A stretch of 64,000 bases of DNA from Clostridia bacterium (GCA_017618055.1 JAFZVB010000004.1:202253-266252); one strand, 5' to 3'. Counted from the stretch's first letter, positions 33,899-42,703 are shown. Program-made: numbers and translations. Notes: generated by a model from the letters alone, not told the origin.

Positions 33899-34603
33899 AT
33901 GGATTTAGTTCCAACACCGCACAATTCGGCTAGATTAGGAGACTTTGCGGATACAGTATTGATGCCAGGAGATCCATTGCGTGCCAAGTTTATAGCAGAC
34001 CATTATTTGGATGATGTCCAGCTTGTTAATAATGTTAGAAATATCCAAGGGTATACAGGTTATTATAAAGGCAAAAGAGTATCTGTAATGGCATCTGGTA
34101 TGGGTATGCCTTCTATAGGAATATATGCTCATGAACTGTTCAATTTTTATGGCGTTAAGCAAATCATAAGAGTTGGAAGTGCTGGTGCAGTACGTAAAGA
34201 ACTTAATATCGGAGATATTATTATTGTAGATAGAGCCAAATATACATCTAATTTTCCAAGAGATTATCTATCAACTCTAATATATAGAGCAAAACCAGAT
34301 AAAGAACTTTTAGAAAAAGCTGTTAAAGTTGCAGAAGAACTGAAAATTAATTATAGGGTTGGTAAGGTGTATTCATCGGATATATTCTATAAAGATGAAA
34401 AGTATGCAAAGATGTATAGTAAACACGTTCTTGCTGTAGAAATGGAAAGTGCAGCATTATATGCTGTTGCACATAAAGCAGGCAAAAAAGCACTAACAAT
34501 TTGTACAATCTCAGACAATATCGTCACGGGTGAGGCGTTAAGTGCAGAAAAAAGACAAAAGAAATTTAGAGACATGATGGTTCTCGCATTGGAGTTGGCG
34601 TGA
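33899..34603 (+). CDS. deoD: Purine nucleoside phosphorylase, DeoD type
   Basis: The 234-residue, hexameric-type phosphorylase converts purine (deoxy)nucleosides plus phosphate to base and (deoxy)ribose-1-phosphate. TPHNSARLGDFADTVLMPGD and GSAGA are typical of the family. VEMESAALYA supplies the Glu for ribose, and SDNIVTGE contains the catalytic Asp. TAGGAGG precedes the ATG. Its TGA overlaps the GTG start of deoB. Confidence 0.95.
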   Translation: MDLVPTPHNSARLGDFADTVLMPGDPLRAKFIADHYLDDVQLVNNVRNIQGYTGYYKGKRVSVMASGMGMPSIGIYAHELFNFYGVKQIIRVGSAGAVRKELNIGDIIIVDRAKYTSNFPRDYLSTLIYRAKPDKELLEKAVKVAEELKINYRVGKVYSSDIFYKDEKYAKMYSKHVLAVEMESAALYAVAHKAGKKALTICTISDNIVTGEALSAEKRQKKFRDMMVLALELA

Positions 34604-35769
34604 AAAGACTATTCTTTATAATCTTAGATAGTTTTGGCATTGGAGAAATGCCAGATGCGAATGAATTCCATGATGAAGGAAGCAACACACTAAAATCTGT
34701 TTCCTCATCTAGTTTCTTTAATGCACCAAATATGCAAAAGTTAGGTCTATTTAACATAGATGGTTGTTCTGTGGCAGGAGATCCTGTAGAGCATCCAATA
34801 GGAGCATACGGTAAGTTTGCAGAAAGAAGTAAGGGCAAAGATACCACAACAGGGCACTGGGAAATAGCAGGTTTGGTTTCAGAAAAACCCTTCCCAACAT
34901 ATCCAAATGGATTTCCAGATGAGATTATAAAAGAGTTTGAAAAACAATCCGGTTATAAAACACTTTGTAACAAGCCTTATTCAGGCACAGAAGTAATTAA
35001 GGATTATGGTAGGCAACATATTAAAGAAAAGGCCTTAATAGTTTATACGTCTGCAGACAGCGTATTCCAAACTGCAGCGCATGAAGATATAGTTCCAGTT
35101 GAAGAGTTATATAGGGTTTGTGAAATCGCTAGAAACATTCTACAAGGCGAACACGGGGTTGGTAGAGTAATTGCTAGACCATTCACTGGAGAGTATCCTA
35201 ACTACGTTAGAACAAGCAACAGACACGATTTCTCACTTAAGCCTCCAAAAGATACTATGCTAGACATAATGATGAGAAACGGACTAGATACAATAGGCGT
35301 TGGAAAGATTAATGATATCTTTGCTGGTAAGGGCATAAGTGAGTTTGTACGTACTAGTGGCAACACAGATGGAATGCAAAAGACTAGCGAATATCTTAAT
35401 AAAGATTTTAAGGGTATTTGCTTTGTGAACTTAGTAGACTTTGATATGTTATATGGACATAGAAATGATGTAGATGGTTATGCCAAAGCAATAACTGAGT
35501 TCGATAAATGGCTAGGAACATTTATGGAAGGATTAGGTGAGGATGATTATTTGCTTATATCCGCAGACCATGGATGTGATCCTATAACCCCAAGCACAGA
35601 CCATAGTAGAGAATATGTATTTATGCTTGCCTATGGCAAGAAGATAAAGAGTGTGGACTTGGGAATAAGGACAACGTTTGCAGATATGGCAAAAACAATC
35701 CTACATAGTTTTGATATGGACGGAAATATAGAAGGCACATCTTTCTGGGAGGATATTAGCAATGAATAA
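34600..35769 (+). CDS. deoB: Phosphopentomutase
   Basis: The enzyme interconverts (deoxy)ribose-1-phosphate and -5-phosphate. The 389-residue protein of the alkaline phosphatase superfamily has the metal motif LDSFGIGEMPDA at the N-terminus, the phosphorylated Thr region KDTTTGHWEIAG and late metal ligands SADHGCDP and DHSRE. The start is GTG overlapping the deoD stop (GTGA), so it is translationally coupled. The cdd start overlaps its end by 8 bp. Confidence 0.95.
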   Translation: MKRLFFIILDSFGIGEMPDANEFHDEGSNTLKSVSSSSFFNAPNMQKLGLFNIDGCSVAGDPVEHPIGAYGKFAERSKGKDTTTGHWEIAGLVSEKPFPTYPNGFPDEIIKEFEKQSGYKTLCNKPYSGTEVIKDYGRQHIKEKALIVYTSADSVFQTAAHEDIVPVEELYRVCEIARNILQGEHGVGRVIARPFTGEYPNYVRTSNRHDFSLKPPKDTMLDIMMRNGLDTIGVGKINDIFAGKGISEFVRTSGNTDGMQKTSEYLNKDFKGICFVNLVDFDMLYGHRNDVDGYAKAITEFDKWLGTFMEGLGEDDYLLISADHGCDPITPSTDHSREYVFMLAYGKKIKSVDLGIRTTFADMAKTILHSFDMDGNIEGTSFWEDISNE

Positions 35770-36154
35770 AGAACAAGAAATAATGTTAATACAAGAAGCA
35801 GAAACAGCTAGAAAGAATAGTTATAGTCCATACTCTAATTTTGCCGTTGGAGCAGCACTTTTATGTAAGAATGGAAAGATATATACTGGATGCAATATAG
35901 AAAATGGAGCATATCCAAGCTCAATATGTGCAGAGAGAGTTGCTATATTTAAAGCGGTTAGTGAAGGTCTATATGACTTTGAAGGAATAGCAATAGTTGG
36001 GGATAAAGAAGCTCCTCCATGTGGTGCTTGTAGACAGGTGATGTCAGAGTTTGTAAGACCAGATTTTAAGGTTATTATAGCAACGAGTTCAAAGGATTAT
36101 AAAACATATAATTTTGCAGATATACTACCTTTATCATTCAAATTGGAGAAATAA
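35762..36154 (+). CDS. cdd: Cytidine deaminase
   Basis: This zinc enzyme deaminates (deoxy)cytidine to (deoxy)uridine. The 130-residue tetrameric type has CAERV (zinc Cys56, catalytic Glu58) and PCGAC (Cys87 and Cys90), plus the N-terminal YSPYSNFAVGAAL motif. A GGGAGG SD lies inside deoB. It feeds uridine to the next enzyme, the pyrimidine phosphorylase. Confidence 0.96.
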   Translation: MNKEQEIMLIQEAETARKNSYSPYSNFAVGAALLCKNGKIYTGCNIENGAYPSSICAERVAIFKAVSEGLYDFEGIAIVGDKEAPPCGACRQVMSEFVRPDFKVIIATSSKDYKTYNFADILPLSFKLEK

Positions 36155-36157
36155 ACT

Positions 36158-37459
36158 ATGCGTATTGTAGATATTATTAAAAAGAAAAGAGATGGAGAAG
36201 AACTCACTCACGAGGAGTTTGATTACGTTGCAGGTGAGTATATAAAGGGCAATATTCCAGATTATCAAATAGCTGCATTTTTAATGGCAGTATACTATAA
36301 AGGAATGACAAATCAGGAAATTGTATACCTAACAAAACTAATGGCAAAATCCGGAGACAAGATAGATTTATCCAACATTAAAGGATTTAAGGTAGATAAG
36401 CATTCAACAGGTGGGGTTGGAGATAAGACATCTTTAGTAGTTGCTCCACTTGCAGCTGCTTGTGGTGTGAAGGTTGCAAAGATTAGTGGTAGAGGACTAG
36501 GACATACTGGTGGTACAGTAGACAAATTAGAATCCATTCCAGGATATAAAACTCAATTGCCAATAGATACATTTGAAGACATAGTCAATGATGTAGGAGT
36601 TTCCATCATAGGTCAAAGTGCTAATGTAGTTCCAGTAGATAAGAAACTATATGCAATAAGGGATGTTACAGCAACAGTGGATTCACTTCCATTAATCGCA
36701 ACAAGCATTATGTCTAAAAAACTTGCAGCTGCAGATGATGGTATAGTTCTTGAAGTAACAATTGGAAGTGGTAGTTTCAACAAGACCTTTGATGCAGGAG
36801 AAAAACTTGCAAGAATAATGGTAGATATTGGAAATGCTGCAGGGAAAAAGACAGTTGCTGTTTTAACAGATATGAATCAGCCTCTTGGAAGAACCATAGG
36901 AAATTCTTTAGAGGTTGTAGAAGCAATAGAATTACTAAAAACTGGAAAAGGAGATTCGAGATTATTAGAGTTGGTGTTAGCACTAACTTCAGCCATGTTA
37001 TCTCTTGCTGGAATGGGAGATATTAATTCTTGCAAAGAATTAGCAATAAAAAAATTAAAGACTGGTGAGGCATATAAAAAGTTTTGTGATATGGTATCTA
37101 GACATGAAGGAGATGTCTCTTTCTTAAGAGACACATCAAAGTTCTATTTAGGAGTCACAAAAGAAGTGCTTGCACCAAAAGAAGGATATATAGCAAAGAT
37201 AGACACAGAAGGATATGGACTTGCGTCTCTATATTTAGGTGCTGGAAGAAATACTATGGAAGACAAAATAGATTTCTCAGCAGGCATAGAAGTTGTAAAG
37301 ACCGTTGGAGAATATGTTCATAAAGGAGATGTTATAGCAATATTGCATTCAACGAATAAAGATTTATTTGCACAATCTGAGCAAAAGGTATTAGAAAGCA
37401 TACAAATTGGAGATATATTAATAGAACCAAATCCTGTTGTCTTGGGGTATGTACAATAA
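36158..37459 (+). CDS. pdp: Pyrimidine-nucleoside phosphorylase
   Basis: The 433-residue protein of the thymidine/pyrimidine phosphorylase family cleaves uridine, deoxyuridine and thymidine with phosphate. It shows the KHSTGGVGDKTSL phosphate loop, KISGRGLGHTGGTVDKLES family signature and a C-terminal alpha/beta lid domain. The SD TTGGAGA precedes the ATG. Its stop overlaps the start of the ABC-F gene (TAATG). It completes the set of purine and pyrimidine phosphorylases, mutase and aldolase. Confidence 0.95.
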   Translation: MRIVDIIKKKRDGEELTHEEFDYVAGEYIKGNIPDYQIAAFLMAVYYKGMTNQEIVYLTKLMAKSGDKIDLSNIKGFKVDKHSTGGVGDKTSLVVAPLAAACGVKVAKISGRGLGHTGGTVDKLESIPGYKTQLPIDTFEDIVNDVGVSIIGQSANVVPVDKKLYAIRDVTATVDSLPLIATSIMSKKLAAADDGIVLEVTIGSGSFNKTFDAGEKLARIMVDIGNAAGKKTVAVLTDMNQPLGRTIGNSLEVVEAIELLKTGKGDSRLLELVLALTSAMLSLAGMGDINSCKELAIKKLKTGEAYKKFCDMVSRHEGDVSFLRDTSKFYLGVTKEVLAPKEGYIAKIDTEGYGLASLYLGAGRNTMEDKIDFSAGIEVVKTVGEYVHKGDVIAILHSTNKDLFAQSEQKVLESIQIGDILIEPNPVVLGYVQ

Positions 37460-39348
37460 TGTTTCAAATTTCAATAACAAACGGATCTGTAGAGTATGAT
37501 GGCATTCCTGTTTTAAGTGCCATTAACTTCATTGTTAGAGATGATGAGAAAATCGCATTAGTTGGAAGAAACGGATGCGGTAAGACTACTCTTTTAAAAG
37601 TACTTACAGGAGAAATTGAACTTGTAAAAGGAACTGGGGATGAAAACTTAGGGTTTTATACCACAGGAAAGCCTACAATTGGATATCTGGAGCAAGTTGC
37701 CTTTTCAGATCCTAATGTTTGTTTATTGGATGAAGTAATGAAAGCGTATGCACCACTTCTAGAATTGGAACAAAGGATAGCGTTGGCACTAGAAACAATG
37801 CAGAACGTAGGAAGTGAAGAATCCGTTAAAACCTATGACAACCTTATGAGCCAATACGAATATAATGGTGGATATACATACAAAAAAGAAGTACTAACTG
37901 CAATTAAGAAATTTGGTTTTACAGAGGAAGATAAAAAGAAACCTTTAAGCCAATTCTCTGGAGGGCAAAGAACAAAAATTGCTCTTCTTAAATTACTATT
38001 ATCTAAACCAGATTTGTTGCTTTTAGACGAGCCTACAAACCACTTGGATGTAGAGGCTATAGAATGGCTGGAAAATTACCTAAAGGACTACAAGAATGCA
38101 TTCGTAGTTGTCTCTCATGATAGAATGTTCCTAGATAGATCCATAAACATAGTTTATGAAATTGAATACGGAGAAACAAAAAGATATAAAGGCAATTATT
38201 CTCAGTTTGTAGAACAAAAGCAATTGGAGTATGAAAAAGCAGTTAAGGATGCATCTTTAAAACAAAGAGAAGTAGAAAGACTAAGTAGGATTGTTGAAAA
38301 GTTTAGATATAAGGCTAATAAAGCAGCTACAGCGCAAGCAAAGTTAACTCAAATTGAAAGAATAGGCAATGTCTCTATGCCTTTAAGAGCAGATACAAGA
38401 ACGTTCCATGCAAACTTTTCTCCAGATTATGAATCTGTAGAGAATACAATTGTTATGGAAGAACTAGTATTTGGATATAAAGACTCACTTGGACAGATAA
38501 ACACAATTATAAAGAAAGGACAAAAATTCGGAATCATAGGTGCTAATGGTTGTGGAAAGTCTACATTATTAAAGACAATAATGAAAATGATACCGCCACT
38601 TTCTGGTGTTTGTTATTTTGGACTTAATACAAAGGTTGGCTATTTTGACCAAACCGCAACGCAATCCAATTCAACAGAGACAGTATTAGATGAATTTAGA
38701 ACAGAATTTCCATTGCTAAACCAAACAGATGCAAGAACAGCACTTGGATCCTTTATGTTTGTTGGAGATGATGTATTTAAGAGAGTATGTGATTTATCAG
38801 GAGGCGAGAAGGTAAGATTAGCTCTTTGTAAGATAATGAAACATAGACCAAATGTATTAATCTTAGACGAACCAACGAACCACATGGATATAGTTGGAAA
38901 AGAGACTTTTGAAGACTTCTTAAAGAACTATTCTGGAACAGTTGTAGTTGTATCCCATGATAGATACTTAATTAATAGGGTATGTACCCGTTTGGGCGTA
39001 TTTAATAATGCGGAATTAACTCTATTTGACGGCACATATTCAGATTATGAAGAAATGATGAAAGAGCAAGAGATCCAAGAGAGCGAAGAAGAAGTAAAAG
39101 AAGTTAGAAATAAGAAGGGAAAGAAGGTATCAGACAGTACTCTTGAGGCAAGAAGACAACATAGAATAATGGTGCTAGAAGAGAAGATACAAAAGATAGA
39201 GGGCGAAATCCAAAAATTAAAGGACAAGCTTAACTCTAGCGAAGTATTCTCGGATTATAAGAAGATAGAAGAAATACAAAAGCAAATAGACGAATTAAAT
39301 AAGCAATTGGAACCACTTGTCGCAGAGTGGGAGGAATTAAATAATTAA
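37459..39348 (+). CDS. ABC-F family ATPase
   Basis: The 629-residue cytosolic protein has two ABC domains and no membrane part. The first has Walker A GRNGCGKT (36-43), FSGGQRT and LLLDEPTNHLD; the second GANGCGKST (about 361), LSGGEKVR and LILDEPTNHMD. A long charged linker with LKQREVERLSRIVEKFRYK lies between, and a C-terminal coiled coil (about 560-629) resembles that of Uup. ABC-F proteins act at the ribosomal E site in translation or antibiotic protection. It is the last gene of the deo operon (TAATG overlap). Whether it is a resistance factor cannot be judged from sequence. Confidence 0.9.
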   Translation: MFQISITNGSVEYDGIPVLSAINFIVRDDEKIALVGRNGCGKTTLLKVLTGEIELVKGTGDENLGFYTTGKPTIGYLEQVAFSDPNVCLLDEVMKAYAPLLELEQRIALALETMQNVGSEESVKTYDNLMSQYEYNGGYTYKKEVLTAIKKFGFTEEDKKKPLSQFSGGQRTKIALLKLLLSKPDLLLLDEPTNHLDVEAIEWLENYLKDYKNAFVVVSHDRMFLDRSINIVYEIEYGETKRYKGNYSQFVEQKQLEYEKAVKDASLKQREVERLSRIVEKFRYKANKAATAQAKLTQIERIGNVSMPLRADTRTFHANFSPDYESVENTIVMEELVFGYKDSLGQINTIIKKGQKFGIIGANGCGKSTLLKTIMKMIPPLSGVCYFGLNTKVGYFDQTATQSNSTETVLDEFRTEFPLLNQTDARTALGSFMFVGDDVFKRVCDLSGGEKVRLALCKIMKHRPNVLILDEPTNHMDIVGKETFEDFLKNYSGTVVVVSHDRYLINRVCTRLGVFNNAELTLFDGTYSDYEEMMKEQEIQESEEEVKEVRNKKGKKVSDSTLEARRQHRIMVLEEKIQKIEGEIQKLKDKLNSSEVFSDYKKIEEIQKQIDELNKQLEPLVAEWEELNN

Positions 39349-39376
39349 TTGTACTAAAAATAGGACAGGTTATTCC

Positions 39377-39408
39377 TTGACTATTCAAAAAATATATTAT
39401 ATTATAAT
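39377..39408 (+). promoter_or_regulatory. Promoter of the antitoxin RNA
   Basis: TTGACT (39377-39382) with AT-rich -10 candidates: TATATT (39399-39404, 16-bp spacer) or TATAAT (39403-39408, 20-bp spacer). Transcription would start just before the 37-nt repeats. Confidence 0.55.
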
Positions 39409-39417
39409 TGCACAAAT

Positions 39418-39525
39418 GAGGTGTTCCTCCGCCGTTTAAGTGAGGATCAGTAAAGAGGTGTTCCCCCGCCGTTTAAGTGAGGATCAGTAAAGGGGTGTTC
39501 CACCACCATAAAGTGAGGAAGTAAA
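39418..39525 (+). repeat. Three 37-nt tandem repeats of the antitoxin
   Basis: Units lie at 39418-39454, 39455-39491 and about 39492-39525. Units 1 and 2 differ at one base (CCTCC versus CCCCC). Unit 3 keeps the GTGTTCC, AAGTGAGGA and AGTAAA positions. Confidence 0.95.
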
Positions 39526-39528
39526 AAC

Positions 39529-39548
39529 AATGGGTGTAAAAGCCCATT
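39529..39548 (+). terminator. Terminator between antitoxin RNA and toxin gene
   Basis: AATGGG / CCCATT stem with an 8-nt loop followed by ATTTTTTATTTTT. In type III loci a leaky terminator here sets the RNA-to-toxin ratio. Confidence 0.85.
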
Positions 39549-39652
39549 ATTTTTTATTTTTGATGTTTATTGTCCTTTTTTCGGGACACCAACCACTAAA
39601 CAAGCTGGGCGTATTTTAGTATAATTAGGGTATAAAAAAGAGAGGAAAAAAA

Positions 39653-40159
39653 ATGATAAAGTTTGTTAGAATTAGTAATCAGTATATTGAGGAATTAAGG
39701 AAGGTGGACAATAGAGTCCAAAGCAATTCTCCAGTGAATGGGAAAGATTTAAAACCGTTCGTTGGGGCATTATTTCAACTTGATGATGGGATTCAATATT
39801 TTGTCCCATTATCATCTCCAAAAGCAAAACATTATAAAATGAAAAACACATCTTCGTTTCAAAAAGTATATAACAAGAAAAAGAAACTTCGTGCAGTAAT
39901 TAATTTTAATAATATGGTGCCAGTTGTTCAGTCCTTATATGTAAACATTAATTTTAAGAAAGACATCCAAAGATTTTTGTTGCAAGAAGAATATGAATTT
40001 TGTAGACGAAATGAAAGTCTATTGCAGAATAAGGCCAAAAGTTTGTACAAAAGATATTTGGAACATAAATTGTCCGAGGAAGAATTGGCAAGAACATGCG
40101 ATTTTAAAAAATTAGAGGAAGCTTTGATTCAATATTTGTCAGATCAGGATAAAGAGTGA
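39653..40159 (+). CDS. toxN: Type III toxin endoribonuclease (ToxN/AbiQ family)
   Basis: The 168-residue protein aligns end to end with ToxN: KFVRISNQYIEELRKVD at the N-terminus, KPFVGALFQLDDGIQYFVPL, then SSPK with S54, S55 and K57 at the positions of the ToxN catalytic Thr52, Ser53 and Lys55. AVINFNNMVPV and the C-terminal CDFKKLEEAL complete the match. The enzyme is a sequence-specific RNase that cuts A-rich sites and its own antitoxin precursor; ToxIN/AbiQ loci abort phage infection. GAGAGG lies 8 bases before the ATG. A possible extra promoter (TATAAT at 39620-39625) may drive it independently of the antitoxin. Confidence 0.88.
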   Translation: MIKFVRISNQYIEELRKVDNRVQSNSPVNGKDLKPFVGALFQLDDGIQYFVPLSSPKAKHYKMKNTSSFQKVYNKKKKLRAVINFNNMVPVVQSLYVNINFKKDIQRFLLQEEYEFCRRNESLLQNKAKSLYKRYLEHKLSEEELARTCDFKKLEEALIQYLSDQDKE

Positions 40160-40286
40160 CAAAAATTAATCTTATATGTTTTCTTGTGGAAATAATTACG
40201 CCCCAAGTTGGTGCGTATCTTATGACAACAACAAAAAAAATTGATAATAGAACATATGAATTAGAAAAACAAATAAAGATAAATTT

Positions 40287-40355
40287 TTTCAAATGCCTCA
40301 ACGAAAATCTTTCAAATGCTTCAATGAAATCCTTTCAAACGCCTCAATGTTTTTT
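40287..40355 (+). repeat. Three 23-bp tandem repeats downstream of the toxin gene
   Basis: Units at 40287-40309, 40310-40332 and 40333-40355 start TTTCAAATGC or TTTCAAACGC and continue CTCAA(C/T)GAAA-like. A further partial copy (TTCAAAACACC) follows. A 23-bp period would shift a reading frame at each copy, so the array is not in-frame protein repeats. Function unknown. Confidence 0.8.
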
Positions 40356-40392
40356 CAAAACACCGAAAACCAAAGTGTTAATTATTGGTTAA

Positions 40393-40664
40393 AAACTATG
40401 TTATCAACTTAGTGATGGTATATATGTCATTCCAATAACATATTTAAAAAAATAAATCATTTATTGAAAATAAATAAGAAGTTATTTATAATGATTATAG
40501 TACATTAAAAATGTCTAGATTTACCTTGCCTCTCCTTCGGTAGGATGTGGATAATTATCGGGGGGGGGTAATATCAAAATTATATCCTTCATGGATCTAG
40601 GTAATTATTATCTAGGTCCATTTTTATTTTGCTATGAAATATTCTTTATGATTGGAGGATATAT
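40393..40664 (+). other. Gene-free stretch with G9 tract and terminator
   Basis: From the toxin stop (40159) to the lipoprotein ATG (40665) I support no gene. It holds the 23-bp repeats, an AT-rich segment, a run of nine G at 40560-40568 and an 11-bp-stem terminator at 40591-40621 whose own transcript has no recognised gene. Upstream of the G run, CCTTGCCTCTCCTTCGGTAG is locally GC-rich and might be part of a small RNA. Confidence 0.5.
40591..40621 (+). terminator. Orphan terminator upstream of lipoprotein gene
   Basis: ATGGATCTAGG / TCTAGGTCCAT, 11-bp stem with G-U pairs and a 9-nt loop, followed by TTTTATTTTG. It lies 43 bp before the lipoprotein start. Confidence 0.8.
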
Positions 40665-42695
40665 ATGAGAAAACATTTTTTAATTATAGTTCTAGTACTT
40701 ATGTTGGCGTTATTGCTTGGAACATTAGTAGCATGTTCTAATAAAGGAACAGTTAGCACAACCAAATTACCAGATTCAGATACAGGAAAGGTAACACCAA
40801 CACCAAATCCTAATCCAAACCCAAATCCACAACCAAGTGGAGGAGATAGTGGTGGAAGTACTACACCAGATAACCCACCATCTGGAGGAGGAGACACAAA
40901 TCCAGATACACCACAACCAACACCAACGCCTGTAGTTTATACTACAGTTCAAAGAGGACAGGCATTTAATAATGGTGCAACAATTAATTTACCAACCAAT
41001 ACTAAAGCAATAGGTATCTCTTCTAATTTAAGTGATGGAAATGCAACATCTAGTGCAGATGGTGACGAAGATATTTTAAATCAATATCTAGTTGCTTTTG
41101 ACGAATATAATAGAGTTCTTACAGGAAATGATGGAAGAATTACATTCACAGTTAGACATAAATTCTATTATGAACATGAAACTGAATTAGTTGATGGATC
41201 AGATGTAGATGATGAAGGAAATCCAATTCAAATAGAAGTCTATGTTATTGATGGTGAAGGTAATTATGTTTATAAATTAGATGAACATGATGAAAAGATT
41301 CCGCTCTTAGATGAAAACGGCAATGTTGTATTTGCAGATGATTGTACAGATGAAAAAGAAATTCTTGGCGAAGATAACTTCGAGATTTTACAAGAAGACT
41401 TTGGAATGGACGTTCTCAAAGTTAAGATTGTTAGAAACTTTATGTTTGTATGTTTCATCGTAAAATTGCCAGCTGATTTTGATTATAGCAATAATAATGC
41501 AACATATAATATGCTTCTTGAAGACGGAACGGCTTATGTGTTCACTCGCTCAGATCTTCCAAAGATTAGAAGTGATTTCAGTGAAGATTATGATTATGAT
41601 GCTCATTTTTACACATCAGACTTATTCACACAATCATATGTAATTAATCTTGAGACAAGTAAAATATATCCACTTAATGGAATTAGTATTGATACTATTT
41701 TTGAAGATGGCTATGTAAAGCTCAATGACAATAAAGCATATGATGTAAGATGCCTTGCTGACGACTCAAATCTTAGCTTAATTGATATTAGCGGAATTAT
41801 TAATGACCCTCATACAATTTCTGTATTTAAAGATAAAGCTGGAATCTTATATGTAATGGCAGATAATGTTTCAACAATGACAGCTGCTTTGAAGCAAAAT
41901 GGAACATTACCTTATGTAAGTTACCCAGATTATCATAGAGAAAATAAGTATTACTTACCATATATTATTCAGGATAAAAAAGGAAATGTATATACTTTCA
42001 TAAATCATAAATTAAAGAAGATAATTGGATTTGATTTTGATAATAATGCATTAGAATATTCTGAAGAAAATTATGGAGAAAGTACAATAATTGTATTTGA
42101 TGATGAATTTATGAAAGGAGTTCATTATAATTATTTAATATGTGGAAATTATAGTGATGCTGGATATCAATTGGTAGATATGTCTTTATATTCTGCTGGA
42201 GAAAAATTAGAGTTAATAGATGGATTCTACCCATCATATTGTTATGAAAAACATTTTGGATTTTATATGGATAAATCAATATTTTTCCCATTTATATTTG
42301 TATTAGATATGAAGGAATTTTTAAATTTTGGTTTATATATTGCCATTCCTGATATGTATTTAAGTAGTATATCCGTCTCTACTATATTGGGCTTACCAGA
42401 TGGATTTGGTATGGATGTATCATACTATAGAATACCGCTAGTATTTAATAATTCTCCATTAGATCTAACAGGAATTCAAGATATAACTTATATTTATCAT
42501 GAAGAAGACCAATATCTAGAAATTAAACTCTTTATGGGTAAGGACGACTCCTTCAATGATATTTACTATTACACAACTGTTGATTTAATGATGACGGAAT
42601 TCCCAGAAAGTATTGAGTTTACATTAAATAGAACAACACCAACTAGAGGTTATTCTGTTGGCGAGAACATTATAACTATACAACCAATTAATTAG
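40665..42695 (+). CDS. Large lipoprotein of unknown function
   Basis: The 676-residue protein has a lipoprotein signal ending in LVAC (Cys24). A flexible Pro/Asn/Gly/Thr-rich linker follows (about 43-90, with TPNPNPNPNPQPSGG). The 580-residue acidic globular part is rich in Asp, Tyr and Ile and in beta-type sequence, with an early Asp/Glu-rich segment (ELVDGSDVDDEGNP). No domain is recognised; it is likely anchored outside the membrane on a spacer. ATTGGAGGA lies before the ATG. The stop codon TAG runs directly into a tract of nine G that also serves as the next gene's only SD-like sequence. Confidence 0.75.
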   Translation: MRKHFLIIVLVLMLALLLGTLVACSNKGTVSTTKLPDSDTGKVTPTPNPNPNPNPQPSGGDSGGSTTPDNPPSGGGDTNPDTPQPTPTPVVYTTVQRGQAFNNGATINLPTNTKAIGISSNLSDGNATSSADGDEDILNQYLVAFDEYNRVLTGNDGRITFTVRHKFYYEHETELVDGSDVDDEGNPIQIEVYVIDGEGNYVYKLDEHDEKIPLLDENGNVVFADDCTDEKEILGEDNFEILQEDFGMDVLKVKIVRNFMFVCFIVKLPADFDYSNNNATYNMLLEDGTAYVFTRSDLPKIRSDFSEDYDYDAHFYTSDLFTQSYVINLETSKIYPLNGISIDTIFEDGYVKLNDNKAYDVRCLADDSNLSLIDISGIINDPHTISVFKDKAGILYVMADNVSTMTAALKQNGTLPYVSYPDYHRENKYYLPYIIQDKKGNVYTFINHKLKKIIGFDFDNNALEYSEENYGESTIIVFDDEFMKGVHYNYLICGNYSDAGYQLVDMSLYSAGEKLELIDGFYPSYCYEKHFGFYMDKSIFFPFIFVLDMKEFLNFGLYIAIPDMYLSSISVSTILGLPDGFGMDVSYYRIPLVFNNSPLDLTGIQDITYIYHEEDQYLEIKLFMGKDDSFNDIYYYTTVDLMMTEFPESIEFTLNRTTPTRGYSVGENIITIQPIN

Positions 42696-42703
42696 GGGGG
42701 GGG
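42695..42703 (+). repeat. G9 homopolymer tract at the SD position of the next gene
   Basis: Nine G starting with the last base of the lipoprotein stop and ending 7 nt before the ATG at 42711. It is rare in this AT-rich DNA and matches the other G9 run at 40560-40568. Confidence 0.85.

Larger units (their letters stand above)
39410..39560 (+). ncRNA. toxI: Type III antitoxin RNA (ToxI-like)
   Basis: Three head-to-tail repeats of 37 nt, without spacers, are followed at once by a terminator and then by a ToxN-family gene: the fixed layout of type III toxin-antitoxin loci. Each unit holds AGGTGTTCC, then CCGTTTAAGTG and an A-rich end (CAGTAAA). ToxI repeats, as I recall them, share the order AGGTG, CC, TTTAAGTG and an A-rich 3' end, at which the toxin cuts the precursor and whose pseudoknot then blocks the toxin. 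The third unit is more divergent and two bases shorter. No protein is expected from this RNA. Confidence 0.85.

Noticed and set aside
39420..39441. Seven-residue ORF (MRCSSAV) in the antitoxin region
   Set aside because: It begins in the first repeat and ends within it. Repeat conservation is at RNA level, and no SD precedes it.
39418..39525. CRISPR array
   Set aside because: The 37-nt repeats are contiguous with no spacers and are followed by a ToxN-like gene, not by cas genes.
40156..40392. 78-residue ORF with GTG overlapping the toxin stop
   Set aside because: It runs through 23-bp tandem repeats, whose period is not a multiple of three, has low-complexity sequence and no recognisable family. 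The GTGA overlap and an AGGA upstream keep it barely possible.
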